DNA of 64,000 nucleotides from Deltaproteobacteria bacterium (GCA_019306065.1 JAFDMF010000002.1:62001-126000); one strand, 5' to 3'; shown: positions 8,186 through 17,887, counted from the first letter of the stretch. The notes: a model not told the origin generated them from the sequence alone. Made by a program: numbers and translations.

Positions 8186-9433
8186 TTGAAAAAACGAGTC
8201 GTCATAACAGGCATAGGGCTTATAACGCCTCTCGGAATAGGGGTAAAAGATACTTGGACTGCATTATGTTCCGGCAGATCCGGAATATCCGAAATAACAA
8301 AATTCGACACTGCCGGTTTTACAACCAAATTTGCAGGAGAAGTAAAAAATTTTGACCCGAAAAATTTTCTTTTAAAAAAAGACGCCAATAAAGTTCAGTT
8401 ATTTATAGCTTACGCCATAGCCGCCACCGCGGAAGCTATAAAAGATTCCGAATTAAAAATAGATACATTCAACGCCGATAAAGTAGGAGTTATTACCGGC
8501 TGCGGACTTGGCGGGCTGGGGCTTCTTGAAAAAAGCGCCTCTACGCTCAAAAAAAAAGGGCCTCAAAAAATAAGCCCCTTTTTTATCCCAATGCTGATAG
8601 GAAACATGGCGCCCGGAATGATCTCTATATATTTCGGAGCAAAAGGACCCAATTCTTCCGTAGCCACAGCTTGCGCGGCAGGAACCCATGCAATAGGCGA
8701 CGCTTTTAAAATAATACAAACGGGCAGAGCCGAGGCTATGATTGCAGGCGGCATAGAATCTGTAATAACCCCTTTGGGACTTGCAGGATTCAATTCTATG
8801 AAAGCCCTTTCCACAAGAAACAACGAGCCTCAAAAAGCCTCAAGACCATTTGAAAAGGATAGAGACGGCTTTGTAATGGGAGAAGGAGGCGGCATATTAA
8901 TTATGGAAACGCTTGAAAGCGCCATAAAACGAAATGCAAAAATATATGCAGAGATAGCGGGCTACGGAATGAGCGGAGACGCTTATCATTTTACGGCGCC
9001 GGCGCCGGACGGATCAGGCGCGGCAGATTGTATGAACGCGGCGATAAAAGATGCCGAAATTACGCCTAATATGATCGATTATATAAACGCGCATGGAACA
9101 TCCACGCCTCTTAACGACCTTTCTGAAACAATAGCCGTTAAAAAAATTTTTGGAAATCATGCATATAATCTTGCGATAAGTTCCACCAAATCTATGACAG
9201 GACATCTCTTAGGCGGCTCCGGAGGAATAGAAACCGCATTTACCGCATTATCTATCTTTGAAAAAATAATTCCCGCTACAATAAATTATGAAAACAAAGA
9301 CAAAGACTGCGATCTTGATTATGTTCCAAATATTGCGCGCAAAAAAGAAATAAATTTTGCTATGAAAAATTCCTTTGGATTCGGAGGCACAAACGCTGCT
9401 TTAATCTTAAAAAAATATAATGAAAAACATTAG
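8186..9433 (+). CDS. fabF: 3-oxoacyl-ACP synthase II FabF
   Basis: Condenses malonyl-ACP with acyl-ACP. The 415 residues carry the thiolase-fold catalytic triad: Cys in VATACAAGTHAIG, His in NAHGTSTPLND and His in KSMTGHLLGGSGG, plus the C-terminal NSFGFGGTNAALIL. The start codon is TTG at 8186, supported by AGGA at 8175-8178 and by the family's N-terminus KKRVVITGIGLITPLG. The last 14 bases overlap the start of lepA. fabH is not nearby, so initiation of synthesis must be encoded elsewhere. Confidence 0.96.
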   Translation: MKKRVVITGIGLITPLGIGVKDTWTALCSGRSGISEITKFDTAGFTTKFAGEVKNFDPKNFLLKKDANKVQLFIAYAIAATAEAIKDSELKIDTFNADKVGVITGCGLGGLGLLEKSASTLKKKGPQKISPFFIPMLIGNMAPGMISIYFGAKGPNSSVATACAAGTHAIGDAFKIIQTGRAEAMIAGGIESVITPLGLAGFNSMKALSTRNNEPQKASRPFEKDRDGFVMGEGGGILIMETLESAIKRNAKIYAEIAGYGMSGDAYHFTAPAPDGSGAADCMNAAIKDAEITPNMIDYINAHGTSTPLNDLSETIAVKKIFGNHAYNLAISSTKSMTGHLLGGSGGIETAFTALSIFEKIIPATINYENKDKDCDLDYVPNIARKKEINFAMKNSFGFGGTNAALILKKYNEKH

Positions 9434-11216
9434 AAACTTCAGCATAATAGCCCACATAGACCACGGCAAATCAACGCTTTCGGATAGAATAATCCAGCAA
9501 AGCAAAATAATTGCAGACAGAGATTTCCAAGATCAAATATTAGACAACATGGATATAGAGCGGGAAAGAGGCATTACCATCAAAAGCCAAACCGTATGTA
9601 TCCCTTATACCGCAAAAGATAATCAACCCTACATTTTAAATCTTATCGATACTCCAGGTCATGTGGATTTTACTTATGAAGTATCAAGAGCGCTTGCATC
9701 CTGCGAAAGCGCTCTTCTGCTTATAGACGCAAGTCAGGGGGTTGAAGCTCAAACCCTTGCAAATCTGTATCTTGCTATAGAAAACGATCTTGAAATAATA
9801 CCGGTAATCAACAAAATAGATCTTCCGTCCGCAGATATAGAAAGAGCAAAAGAGCAGATAAAAAATGATCTCGGTTTGGACGCTAATACCGCAATATTAA
9901 CCTCCGCCAAAGAGGGAATCGGCATAACAGAGATTATGGAAAAAATTGTTCGTTATCTCCCGGCTCCTAAAGGGAATATACAAAAACCTTTAAAAGCAAT
10001 AATATTCGATTCCCACTACGACGCTTACAGAGGAACAATAGTTCATATCAGGGTATTTGACGGCTCGATAAGCGCTGGAGATAAAATAATATTTATATCC
10101 AATAACGCCGAATATAAAGTAGAAGAAGTAGGGATATTTCAGATTGTAAAAATCCCTAAAAAAAAGCTGTCCGCCGGCGAGGTAGGATACATAATAGCGG
10201 GAATAAAAACCGTAAGCGATACAAAATGCGGCGATACAATCACATTAAAAAATAACCCCTGCGAAAAACCGAAAAGCGGTTTTAAAGAGGCAAAACCCGT
10301 AGTATTTTCTTCCATATATCCGGTAAGTTCGGATGATTACGAAGAGCTTGCTTTATCTATAGAAAAATTAAAATTAAACGATGCTTCTTTAATATACGAA
10401 AAAGACTTTTCCGCAGCTTTGGGTTTCGGGTTTCGATGCGGATTTTTAGGACTTTTGCATCTTGACGTAGTGCAGGAAAGACTTGAAAGAGAGTATAATC
10501 TGTCTTTAATACTTACCGCTCCTTCTGTTCGGTATCAAATTTTTCTAAATAACAAAGAGATGGAGGTTATTGATAATCCCGCATTATATCCGGATCCTAC
10601 CACAATAGAATACGCGAAAGAACCGTTTATAAAAGCTTCCATAATAGTTCCGGCAAAATACATGGGAGCGGTTATGAATCTATGCCTCGAGCGCAGAGGA
10701 ATTAATAAAAATTACGAATATCTTACAAACGACAGGCTCGAAATGACATTCGAGATACCCCTTGCGGAAGTAATCTACGACTTTTACGACAAGCTTAAAT
10801 CAATTACTCAGGGTTACGGCTCCTTTGATTACGAAATAATAGATTACAGAAGAACCGATCTTGTAAAATTAGATATATTAATAAACGGCGATCGGGTTGA
10901 CGCGCTTTCTCAGCTTGTCCATAAAGACCGCGCTGTTCCGAGAGCAAGAATTGCCTGCGAAAAACTAAAACAGACAATCCCCAGACAAATGTTTAAAATA
11001 GCTATACAAGGGGCAATAGGCGGAAAAATAATATCCAGAGAAACAATCTCTCCGTTTAGAAAAGATGTAACCGCCAAATGCTATGGCGGCGATATTTCCC
11101 GCAAGCGCAAACTGCTTGAAAAGCAGAAAAAGGGTAAAAAAAGAATGAAAATGATAGGGCAGGTAGAAATACCTCAATCTGCATTTTTATCTGTTTTAAC
11201 CTCCGGCGATAAATAA
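9420..11216 (+). CDS. lepA: elongation factor 4 (LepA), ribosomal back-translocase GTPase
   Basis: Translational GTPase thought to act on stalled or mis-translocated ribosomes at the membrane. The 598 residues begin with switch motifs of the EF-G class: FSIIAHIDHGKSTLSDRI, RERGITIKSQTV, LIDTPGHVDFTYEVSRAL, and VINKIDLPSAD. The LepA-specific C-terminus GKKRMKMIGQVEIPQSAF is present. It overlaps fabF by 14 bases, so the two are translationally coupled; lepA beside lipid genes is an unusual but compact arrangement. Confidence 0.97.
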   Translation: MKNIRNFSIIAHIDHGKSTLSDRIIQQSKIIADRDFQDQILDNMDIERERGITIKSQTVCIPYTAKDNQPYILNLIDTPGHVDFTYEVSRALASCESALLLIDASQGVEAQTLANLYLAIENDLEIIPVINKIDLPSADIERAKEQIKNDLGLDANTAILTSAKEGIGITEIMEKIVRYLPAPKGNIQKPLKAIIFDSHYDAYRGTIVHIRVFDGSISAGDKIIFISNNAEYKVEEVGIFQIVKIPKKKLSAGEVGYIIAGIKTVSDTKCGDTITLKNNPCEKPKSGFKEAKPVVFSSIYPVSSDDYEELALSIEKLKLNDASLIYEKDFSAALGFGFRCGFLGLLHLDVVQERLEREYNLSLILTAPSVRYQIFLNNKEMEVIDNPALYPDPTTIEYAKEPFIKASIIVPAKYMGAVMNLCLERRGINKNYEYLTNDRLEMTFEIPLAEVIYDFYDKLKSITQGYGSFDYEIIDYRRTDLVKLDILINGDRVDALSQLVHKDRAVPRARIACEKLKQTIPRQMFKIAIQGAIGGKIISRETISPFRKDVTAKCYGGDISRKRKLLEKQKKGKKRMKMIGQVEIPQSAFLSVLTSGDK

Positions 11217-11270
11217 AAAATTTTAAAAAAAGTAAGCTTGCCATGGCTGAAAGTAAAAAAAGCCTATTCT

Positions 11271-11413
11271 TTGATAAAAAAGAATGATTATCAAAATAAT
11301 AAAAGGATTTCTCCCTTAAGTCGAAATGACATGACAACATGGCTGCATCGACAGGAAGGGACCTTTTTTCCCTGCAATGTCAACGGACAACATAAGGAGA
11401 AATCTCGTAATTA
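11271..11413. repeat. cluster of dispersed repeats between lepA and the nucleosidase
   Basis: TTGATAAAAAAGAATGATTA continuing TCAAAATAAT at 11271-11300 is the best match to the 1295-1330 element. It runs into AGGATTTCTCCCTTAAGTCG AAATGACATG (11304-11333). A second inverted copy, CAATGTCAACGGACAACATA...GAAATCTCGTAATT, ends at 11413. No ORF is supported in the gap. Confidence 0.6.
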
Positions 11414-11437
11414 AAATATAAAGACGGAGATAAGAAG

Positions 11438-12373
11438 ATGAAAAAACTATTAAAAGCAGTAGCCGCAATTTTTGTTATACTTATTTTTAATACCGGTTTT
11501 ACCATGGCAAAAGAGCCGGATAATGTTTCCCGCATAGCATTGGTATCCGCCTTTGAACCGGAAATAAATATTTTTTTGCAGCAGATAAAAGAGCCGGAAA
11601 AAACGGTTATTAACGGAAAAATATTTACTACAGGCAAACTTGCGGGAAAAGATGTGGTATTGTTTTTGTCCGGAATATCAATAATAAACGCTTCGGTAAA
11701 TATTCAGCTTGCCATAGATAATTTTAATATTTTCAAAATTATTTTCAGCGGCATAGCAGGAGGAGTAAACCCTGCTTTGCATATAGGAGATGTGGTTATT
11801 CCGAAAAAATGGGCAAATTATCAAGAACAAGCCTTTGCTTATGAAGGAAAAAACGGATGGGAGCTTATGCCGTGGCACACAGAAGAATTTAAAAACTTCG
11901 ATATGATTTTTCCTCAATATACAATGATTACTTCAAAAGGCAACGCTCCGAATAAAGAGGAGGCAAAATTCTGGTTTGAGGTAGATTCGGATATGTTAAA
12001 GCTTGCTTCTGAAATATCTTCTTCCGTAACTTTGAAAAAATGCGCGGCGGAAAACAAATGCCTTCAAAACAACCCCGTAATTAAAATAGGCGGGCTCGGA
12101 GTTTCTGGACCTACTTTTGTAAATAATAAAAATTACCGCGAATGGGTTTGGAATAATTTTACGGATTCTGAAAATAACCGAATAGATGCTTTGGATATGG
12201 AGTCAAGCGCGGCGGCTACCGTAGCTTATATGAATAAAATACCTTTTATAGCCTTTAGATCTCTAAGCGACCTTGCCGGAGGCGGAGACGAAAAAAATGA
12301 ACTGCCTGTATTTTTCCAGCTTGCCGCAGATAACGCAGGCAGGATGGTTTTGAAATTTTTGGAAAAATTGTAA
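11438..12373 (+). CDS. exported purine-nucleoside phosphorylase/nucleosidase-superfamily protein
   Basis: The N-terminus is a clear signal peptide (KKLLKAVAAIFVILIFNTGF, cleavage near TMAKEP), so the protein acts outside the cytosol. The rest is the PNP_UDP_1 (MTA/SAH nucleosidase) fold: IALVSAFEPEINIF, the glycine turn FSGIAGGVNPALHIGDVVIP, and the nucleoside/ribose site DALDMESSAAATVAYM...PFIAFRSLSDLAGG. MTA/SAH nucleosidases are usually cytosolic and about 230 residues, while this one has 311. A role in nucleoside scavenging in the periplasm is inferred. The substrate is unknown. It is separated by 80-90 bases from the next cassette and may not belong to it. Confidence 0.8.
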   Translation: MKKLLKAVAAIFVILIFNTGFTMAKEPDNVSRIALVSAFEPEINIFLQQIKEPEKTVINGKIFTTGKLAGKDVVLFLSGISIINASVNIQLAIDNFNIFKIIFSGIAGGVNPALHIGDVVIPKKWANYQEQAFAYEGKNGWELMPWHTEEFKNFDMIFPQYTMITSKGNAPNKEEAKFWFEVDSDMLKLASEISSSVTLKKCAAENKCLQNNPVIKIGGLGVSGPTFVNNKNYREWVWNNFTDSENNRIDALDMESSAAATVAYMNKIPFIAFRSLSDLAGGGDEKNELPVFFQLAADNAGRMVLKFLEKL

Positions 12374-12462
12374 TAAAAAACATCTGTTACTATCTCTAAT
12401 ATTAGCTAAATATACAACTTATTAATATGGCAAAATATTAGAAAAGAAGGAGCGTGAAATTT

Positions 12463-12699
12463 ATGGGAAAATTTATATCCTTGAAAATTATCTTTTTTAT
12501 TGTGGTTTTGTTCTATTTGGTATTTCCACAAAAAAGTTACGCATATCTTGATCCGGGATCCGGCAGCTACATCCTTCAAGTTGTTATTGCAGGTTTTCTC
12601 GGAGCAGTTTTTACAATTAAGCTTTATTGGAAAAAATTCAAGGCGTTCTTTACTAACCGTTTTTCTAAAAAAAAAAGCGGGGATAAAAATTATGATTAA
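12463..12699 (+). CDS. small membrane protein with YLDPGSGSY motif
   Basis: About 78 residues. A hydrophobic N-terminal helix or signal (SLKIIFFIVVLFYLVFPQ) ends at SYA, followed by YLDPGSGSYILQVVIAGFLG, a second membrane helix and a short basic cytosolic tail with KKKSGDKNYD. Small proteins with a Y(L)DPG(T/S)GS(Y/L) motif recur beside envelope or surface-polymer genes, but I know no established activity. I prefer ATG 12463, ten bases after AGGAG (12448-12452), over a GTG at 12454 that lies too close to it. The stop overlaps the start of the methyltransferase gene by eight bases, so the two are co-translated. Confidence 0.75.
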   Translation: MGKFISLKIIFFIVVLFYLVFPQKSYAYLDPGSGSYILQVVIAGFLGAVFTIKLYWKKFKAFFTNRFSKKKSGDKNYD

Positions 12700-14071
12700 A
12701 GCAAAGCTGCCAAGCTCCTTTCGAGATCCAAGCGGCTTTCTATTTTTTCGAAACGGCTCTCTTTACCGTCAAGTCAATACCATATACAAAAAGAATTATG
12801 ATTGTCTGATTGATTCAGGTCTTTACAAAGCTCTTATAGACGCCGAGTTACTGATTCCTCATCAGGAAGTAAATATCAATTACGCAATATCCGATAAAGT
12901 TTATAAAATAATTAAGCCCGAATTGATACCATTTATATCGTATCCATATGAATGGTGTTTCAGCCAACTAAAAAATGCCGCTTTAACTACTTTAAAAATT
13001 CAAAAAACAGCGCTTAATTTTGGAATGTCTTTAAAAGATTGCAGCGCTTATAACATACAGTTTAAAAAAAGCTGTCCTATATTTATTGATACTCTCTCTT
13101 TTGAAAAATATAACGAGGGACAGTTATGGGTTGCGTATAGGCAATTCTGTCAACATTTTCTGGCGCCTCTCGCATTAATGAGTTACAAAGATATTCGATT
13201 AAATCAGCTTTTACGGATTTATATAGACGGCGTTCCTTTAGATTTGACAAGTTCTCTTCTGCCTAATCGCTCTCGTTTTAGATTCTCTATTCTTTCTCAT
13301 ATTCATCTTCATGCCAAAAGTCAAAAATATTTTTCTAATAAATCCGTAACTGTAAATAGTCGAAAAATAAGCCGTTCCTCTTTTATTGGTATCGTCAATA
13401 GTTTGGAAGCCGCCGTTAGAAAACTAAAGTGGCAACCAAAGGGCACCGAATGGGCTGATTACTATCAAGATACCAACTATACATCGGAAGCGTTACGGCA
13501 CAAAAAACAAATCATAACTGAATTTTTAGATGTTGTTAAACCGAAAAATGTATGGGACCTCGGCGCGAATACAGGAATATTCAGTCGTATTGCCAGCAAT
13601 AGGGGAATACAGACTATCTCTTTTGATATTGACCCTGCCGCTGTTGAAAAGAATTATCTTGACTGTCTTAAAAAAAATGAAATCAATATTCTTCCGTTAT
13701 TGCTTGATTTAACCAATCCAAGCTCCTGCATCGGCTGGGAAAATCAGGAAAGAGTGTCTTTATTAGAACGCGGACCGTCGGACACAGCGTTTGCTCTTGC
13801 TTTAATTCATCATCTCGCTATTTCAAACAATCTTCCGTTGAGTAAAATATCAAACTTCTTTAAAAAAAATTGCAACTATCTAATCATTGAATTTGTACCT
13901 AAAAGCGATACGCAAGTTCAAAGACTTCTATCCGGTAGAAAAGATATTTTTCCCGATTATACGCAAGATAGTTTTGAGAACGAATTCGGGCAATATTTTG
14001 AAATAAAAAATTCCATGAAGATCAAAGACACCGATAGAATCTTATACCTAATGCAAAGAAGAAAGGTTTAA
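12692..14071 (+). CDS. class I SAM-dependent methyltransferase with long N-terminal domain
   Basis: About 459 residues. Residues 1-270 form a domain with no motif I can name (it includes FRDPSGFLFF, a segment seen in NoeA-like methyltransferases). Residues 285-459 hold a class I methyltransferase core: WDLGANTGIFSRIASNRG (motif I), TISFDIDPAAVEKNY (acidic ribose loop) and LALIHHLAI. The ATG at 12692 lies inside the end of the YLDPGSGSY gene (ATGATTAA overlap). The frame is open further upstream but only in a shadow of that gene. Two bases separate it from the next gene, so three genes form one unit. Substrate unknown; an envelope or glycan target is inferred. Confidence 0.8.
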   Translation: MIKAKLPSSFRDPSGFLFFRNGSLYRQVNTIYKKNYDCLIDSGLYKALIDAELLIPHQEVNINYAISDKVYKIIKPELIPFISYPYEWCFSQLKNAALTTLKIQKTALNFGMSLKDCSAYNIQFKKSCPIFIDTLSFEKYNEGQLWVAYRQFCQHFLAPLALMSYKDIRLNQLLRIYIDGVPLDLTSSLLPNRSRFRFSILSHIHLHAKSQKYFSNKSVTVNSRKISRSSFIGIVNSLEAAVRKLKWQPKGTEWADYYQDTNYTSEALRHKKQIITEFLDVVKPKNVWDLGANTGIFSRIASNRGIQTISFDIDPAAVEKNYLDCLKKNEINILPLLLDLTNPSSCIGWENQERVSLLERGPSDTAFALALIHHLAISNNLPLSKISNFFKKNCNYLIIEFVPKSDTQVQRLLSGRKDIFPDYTQDSFENEFGQYFEIKNSMKIKDTDRILYLMQRRKV

Positions 14072-14073
14072 AT

Positions 14074-15621
14074 ATGAAAAAAACATTTATTATTCATCCG
14101 TTTCTTTTTGCTATATCGCCTATTTTTTTTCTACTTTCTAATAATACAGAAGAACTCTCCTTTTCTGCAACTCTTCTTCCGTCGGCAATTGTGCTGGGTT
14201 TTACGCTTTTGCTTCTATTACTATTCAGGTTGATTATTAAGGATAATAAAAAAGCCGCCGTTATTGTTTCAATATCTTTATTTCTATTCTTTTCTTACGG
14301 GCATATTTATTATTTAACAGAATATTGGCATATAGGCGGTTTTTCAGTTGGCAAGCATAGATATCTAATTCCTATTTATGGTTTAATCTTTATTTTTAGC
14401 GCTTACTTTATAATTAAGACGAGTAAAAGTCTGCTTAATTTTACAAAAATTTTAAATATCATGGCGTTATCATTAGTTATCACTTCACTTGTTAATATCG
14501 GGATATATGAGTTCAAAACAAAAACCGTAGGGCAAAATAATAATCAAATTACGGAAGCAGGAGAAGCTAATACAACGGATTTGAAAACCGCATCTGTGCT
14601 CCCGGATATTTATTATATTATTCTAGACGGTTATGCGGCTTCGGATACTCTAAAAAAAATTTATAATTATGATAATCAAGGCTTTATTAATTATTTATCT
14701 GCAAAAGGTTTTTATGTTCCCTCTAAAAGCCGAAGCAATTATGCAATGACTTTTCTGTCGTTAGCTTCCTCGTTAAATATGCAATACATTAATTATCTAA
14801 CCGATATGGTAGGGATAGAATCGCTCGACGGTAAAGCGGCATATAAAATGATTGATGATAATAAAATAATGAATTTTTTAAAATCGAAAGGGTATAAATC
14901 TCTCCATTTTAGTTCCGGATGGGGAGCAACAGATCACAATCAATATGCAGATATTAATTTTAAGTGCAGCGGTATAGAAAATGAATTTATAACTCTTCTA
15001 CTTCAAACTACTATAATATATCCTTTTACAAAATTTTTTATTGCACACGCTAAAAGAAAGAGGGTATTATTTACTTTTTCTCGACTCTCTGAAATATATA
15101 AAATCAAAGGACCGAAGTTTATTTTTGCTCATATAGTTTCCCCTCATTCTCCTTATGTATTTGGCAAGAATGGCGAACCGGTTCCAGACGCGGAGCTTAA
15201 GATGAGCGGATCCGTTTCAAAAAACAGAAAAAATTATTTGAATCAGCTGATTTTTATTAACAAAAAGGTTAAAATTCTTGTTGATGAAATATTGTCGAAA
15301 TCAACGATTCCGCCAATTATTATATTACAAGCAGATCATGGGACAGCGTCAACCCTTGTTAATTCTGAAGACGATTGTTGGATTGATAACCCGACTAATG
15401 ATATGCTTAAAGAAAGGATGAGGATATTCAATGCATATTATTTTCCACAAGGCGGTAATGATCTCTTGTATGATTCTATAACCCCTGTTAATACCTTCAG
15501 ACTAATATTTAATCTTTATTTCAATACGAATTATAAATTGTTGGACGATCTAACTTATTTTTCATATTATGAAATTCCATATAAGTTTACTGATGTAACC
15601 GATAAAATGAAATATGATTAA
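14074..15621 (+). CDS. membrane sulfatase/phosphoethanolamine-transferase-fold protein
   Basis: 515 residues. The first 160 hold four or five hydrophobic segments. The remainder is an extracytoplasmic alkaline-phosphatase-superfamily domain: LPDIYYIILDGYAASDTL (first metal-binding Asp), SNYAMTFLSLASSLN in the position of the nucleophile Ser/Thr, FAHIVSPHSPYVFG and IIILQADHGTAS (second metal site with DH). LTA-synthase and phosphoethanolamine or phosphoglycerol transferases share this architecture. It starts two bases after the methyltransferase. I infer an envelope polymer-modifying transferase, working with the two small upstream genes. Confidence 0.78.
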   Translation: MKKTFIIHPFLFAISPIFFLLSNNTEELSFSATLLPSAIVLGFTLLLLLLFRLIIKDNKKAAVIVSISLFLFFSYGHIYYLTEYWHIGGFSVGKHRYLIPIYGLIFIFSAYFIIKTSKSLLNFTKILNIMALSLVITSLVNIGIYEFKTKTVGQNNNQITEAGEANTTDLKTASVLPDIYYIILDGYAASDTLKKIYNYDNQGFINYLSAKGFYVPSKSRSNYAMTFLSLASSLNMQYINYLTDMVGIESLDGKAAYKMIDDNKIMNFLKSKGYKSLHFSSGWGATDHNQYADINFKCSGIENEFITLLLQTTIIYPFTKFFIAHAKRKRVLFTFSRLSEIYKIKGPKFIFAHIVSPHSPYVFGKNGEPVPDAELKMSGSVSKNRKNYLNQLIFINKKVKILVDEILSKSTIPPIIILQADHGTASTLVNSEDDCWIDNPTNDMLKERMRIFNAYYFPQGGNDLLYDSITPVNTFRLIFNLYFNTNYKLLDDLTYFSYYEIPYKFTDVTDKMKYD

Positions 15622-15694
15622 AGAAGATGCTACGATACTAACAAAGGATGAAAAAATTTTGACTTATAAAGGCGTTAAAAGCTTATGGTAAAAT

Positions 15695-15743
15695 AAATAT
15701 TCGGGCAGAACAGATTGATAAAAAAGGTTTTGTCCGAATATTT
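15695..15743. terminator. hairpin between convergent genes
   Basis: Arms AAATATTCGGGCAGAAC (15695-15711) and GTTTTGTCCGAATATTT (15727-15743) pair with 15 of 17 Watson-Crick positions; the two others are G-U on one strand. The loop is 15 bases. It lies between the sulfatase-like gene (plus) and hslU (minus). No clean U-tract follows, so it may act as a simple stem or mRNA 3'-end stabiliser. Confidence 0.5.
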
Positions 15744-15749
15744 GATGCG

Positions 15750-17147
15750 TTATAAAATGTATCTTGAAAGGTCTTCGTCTTCTATAACATCTTTTAGCTT
15801 TTTATCTACATAATCTTCATTAATAACAATTTTTTTATCTTCTATATCCGGCGCGTCAAAAAGCATATCTTCAAGAAGACGCTCCATTATTGTATGCAAC
15901 CTTCTCGCTCCTATGTTTTCGGTTTTGTTATTAACATTTTCGGCAATTTTGGAAACTTTTTTAATGGATTCGTTTTCAAATACCAGATCGATTCCTTCGG
16001 TTCTAAGCAGAGCTATATATTGAAGAATTAGAGCATTTTTAGGCTCCGTAAGGATTCTAACAAATTCATCTGCAGCCAAAGCGTTAAGCTCGACGCGGAT
16101 CGGAAAGCGCCCTTGAAGTTCCGGAATTAGATCCGAAGGCTTTGCAGTATGAAAAGCCCCTGATGCAATAAATAGTATATGATCCGTTTTTACAACTCCA
16201 TATTTGGTAGTAACGCTGCATCCTTCCACTATAGGCAGCAGGTCTCTTTGAACTCCGGCTCTTGACACGCCTGGTCCATATCCGGATTCTTTTTCGGCTA
16301 TTTTATCTATTTCGTCTATAAATACTATCCCTGCTTGCTCAACTCTTTCCACTGCCATATCCACCACTTTATCCATATCCACAAGACGCTGCGCCTCTTC
16401 TGCGGCAATGATTTTTAACGCTTCTTTTACTTTTACTTTTCTGCTTTTTTTTGTCTGCGAAAATGCTCCGCCAAGCATGTCTTTAAGATTGATGCCCATC
16501 TCCTCCATGCCCAGATTGGAAAAAACCTCTATCACTGGCATAGATCGCTCCGAAACGTTTAAATCTATGTATCTTTCGTCTAGCTTATGCTCTTTTAACA
16601 TTTTACGAAGTTTTTCTCTGGTTTTATTGAAATAGCCGTTTGGCTCCGCAGAATCGTTTTTTGCCTGCAAAGGTTCCGCCTCTATTTCGATAATCCCATC
16701 TTCCTGCGGTTTTTCTGGCTCTTTTTTATCTGCCGGAGGAAGCAGTAAATCTAATACTCTTTCTTTCGCTATATGAGAAGCCTTCTCTTTTACTTTATCC
16801 TGTTCACGCGATTTTATCATATTTACCGCAAGCTCTACTAAATCTCTTATCATTGCTTCTACGTCTCTGCCGATATACCCTACTTCCGTAAATTTAGACG
16901 CCTCCACTTTAACAAAAGGGGAATCGGTAAGCTTTGCCAAACGTCTTGAAATTTCGGTTTTTCCTACCCCGGTAGGGCCTATTAATATGATATTTTTAGG
17001 CGCTATTTCATCTTTTAGGCTTTCATCCACCTGCTGCCTGCGCCATCTGTTTCTTAAAGCTACCGCAACGGAACGTTTAGCATTTTTTTGCCCTATTATA
17101 TATTTGTCAAGTTCTCTCACAATCTCAACTGGTTTTAAATCTTCCAT
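15750..17147 (-). CDS. hslU: ATP-dependent protease ATPase subunit HslU
   Basis: Hexameric AAA+ unfoldase that feeds substrates to HslV. The 465 residues begin [20 protein letters not shown], followed by Walker [12 protein letters not shown], the pore loop [10 protein letters not shown], the I-domain insertion (about 130-250), Walker [13 protein letters not shown], and the sensor/arginine region [11 protein letters not shown] and [15 protein letters not shown]. The C-terminal YIL tail is the element that docks into HslV pockets. It is the third gene of xerC-hslV-hslU. About 160 bases separate it from hslV and hold a GCGGAGCAAACAAAC repeat. Confidence 0.97.
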   Translation of the reverse strand: MEDLKPVEIVRELDKYIIGQKNAKRSVAVALRNRWRRQQVDESLKDEIAPKNIILIGPTGVGKTEISRRLAKLTDSPFVKVEASKFTEVGYIGRDVEAMIRDLVELAVNMIKSREQDKVKEKASHIAKERVLDLLLPPADKKEPEKPQEDGIIEIEAEPLQAKNDSAEPNGYFNKTREKLRKMLKEHKLDERYIDLNVSERSMPVIEVFSNLGMEEMGINLKDMLGGAFSQTKKSRKVKVKEALKIIAAEEAQRLVDMDKVVDMAVERVEQAGIVFIDEIDKIAEKESGYGPGVSRAGVQRDLLPIVEGCSVTTKYGVVKTDHILFIASGAFHTAKPSDLIPELQGRFPIRVELNALAADEFVRILTEPKNALILQYIALLRTEGIDLVFENESIKKVSKIAENVNNKTENIGARRLHTIMERLLEDMLFDAPDIEDKKIVINEDYVDKKLKDVIEDEDLSRYIL

Positions 17148-17307
17148 CCGTTTTTATTCCTTATGAATTTTATATCTCTTCTTTTTATATTCGATCCGGA
17201 GATGCTCATTTTCTTTTGCGTAGAGGCTATTATCGCTTCAAATTTTTGATAAGTAAAAAGCGGAGCAAACAAACTTGAACGTCTCTGTTCATAATCACTT
17301 TTTCTAT

Positions 17308-17874
17308 CTAACCGGTTTCGAAAATTTCTTCTATTGTTATGGCATAATTGGTATAAATACATATTGAGCCGGCTATATTCATTGCCGCTTTAACAATTTC
17401 ATCCGCCTCCATATCAGAATGTTTTATTAATGCCAAAGCTGCCGAATGCGCCGAAACGCCTCCTGATCCTATGCCGATTATTCCTTCGTCCGGCTCTATA
17501 ACATCTCCGTTTCCGGAAATAAGAAACATTTTATTTCCGTCTGCCGCTATCATAAGCGCTTCAAGCCGCCTTAAATATTTATCTGTTCTCCATTTCCTTG
17601 CCAATTCTACACAGGCTCTGGTTAAATTGCCGTTATATCGTTCAAGTTTTGCCTCAAGTTTTTCAGAAAGGGTTAAAGCGTCGGCAGTAGCTCCGGCAAA
17701 ACCTACTATTATTTTGTTATTATATATTCGTCTTACCTTTTTGGCGCTATGCTTTATTATTTCGGAGCCGAGCGTAACCTGACCGTCTCCGGCAACTACC
17801 ATTTTTTTTTTATGCTTTATAGCCAATATAGTAGTGCCATGCATTAAATTATCAGAATATTTATCCGATTTCAT
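17308..17874 (-). CDS. hslV: ATP-dependent protease peptidase subunit HslV
   Basis: Threonine peptidase forming a dodecamer capped by HslU. The catalytic Thr is in HGTTILAIKHKKKMVVAGDG, followed by DGQVTLG, FAGATADALTL and a C-terminal AITIEEIF. The start is set at 17874 because AAGGAG lies a few bases upstream on the minus strand; this implies a 13-residue propeptide (MKSDKYSDNLMHG) cut before TT. An internal Met eleven residues in would give a shorter propeptide as in most family members. The gene follows xerC by 13 bases, as in the codV-clpQ-clpY order of Firmicutes and many deltaproteobacteria. Confidence 0.96.
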   Translation of the reverse strand: MKSDKYSDNLMHGTTILAIKHKKKMVVAGDGQVTLGSEIIKHSAKKVRRIYNNKIIVGFAGATADALTLSEKLEAKLERYNGNLTRACVELARKWRTDKYLRRLEALMIAADGNKMFLISGNGDVIEPDEGIIGIGSGGVSAHSAALALIKHSDMEADEIVKAAMNIAGSICIYTNYAITIEEIFETG

Positions 17875-17887
17875 TGGTTATCTCCTT

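Noticed and set aside
12500..12691. N-terminal extension of the methyltransferase from 12500
   Set aside because: It overlaps the small YLDPGSGSY gene entirely; ATG 12692 with the usual overlap is the more likely start.
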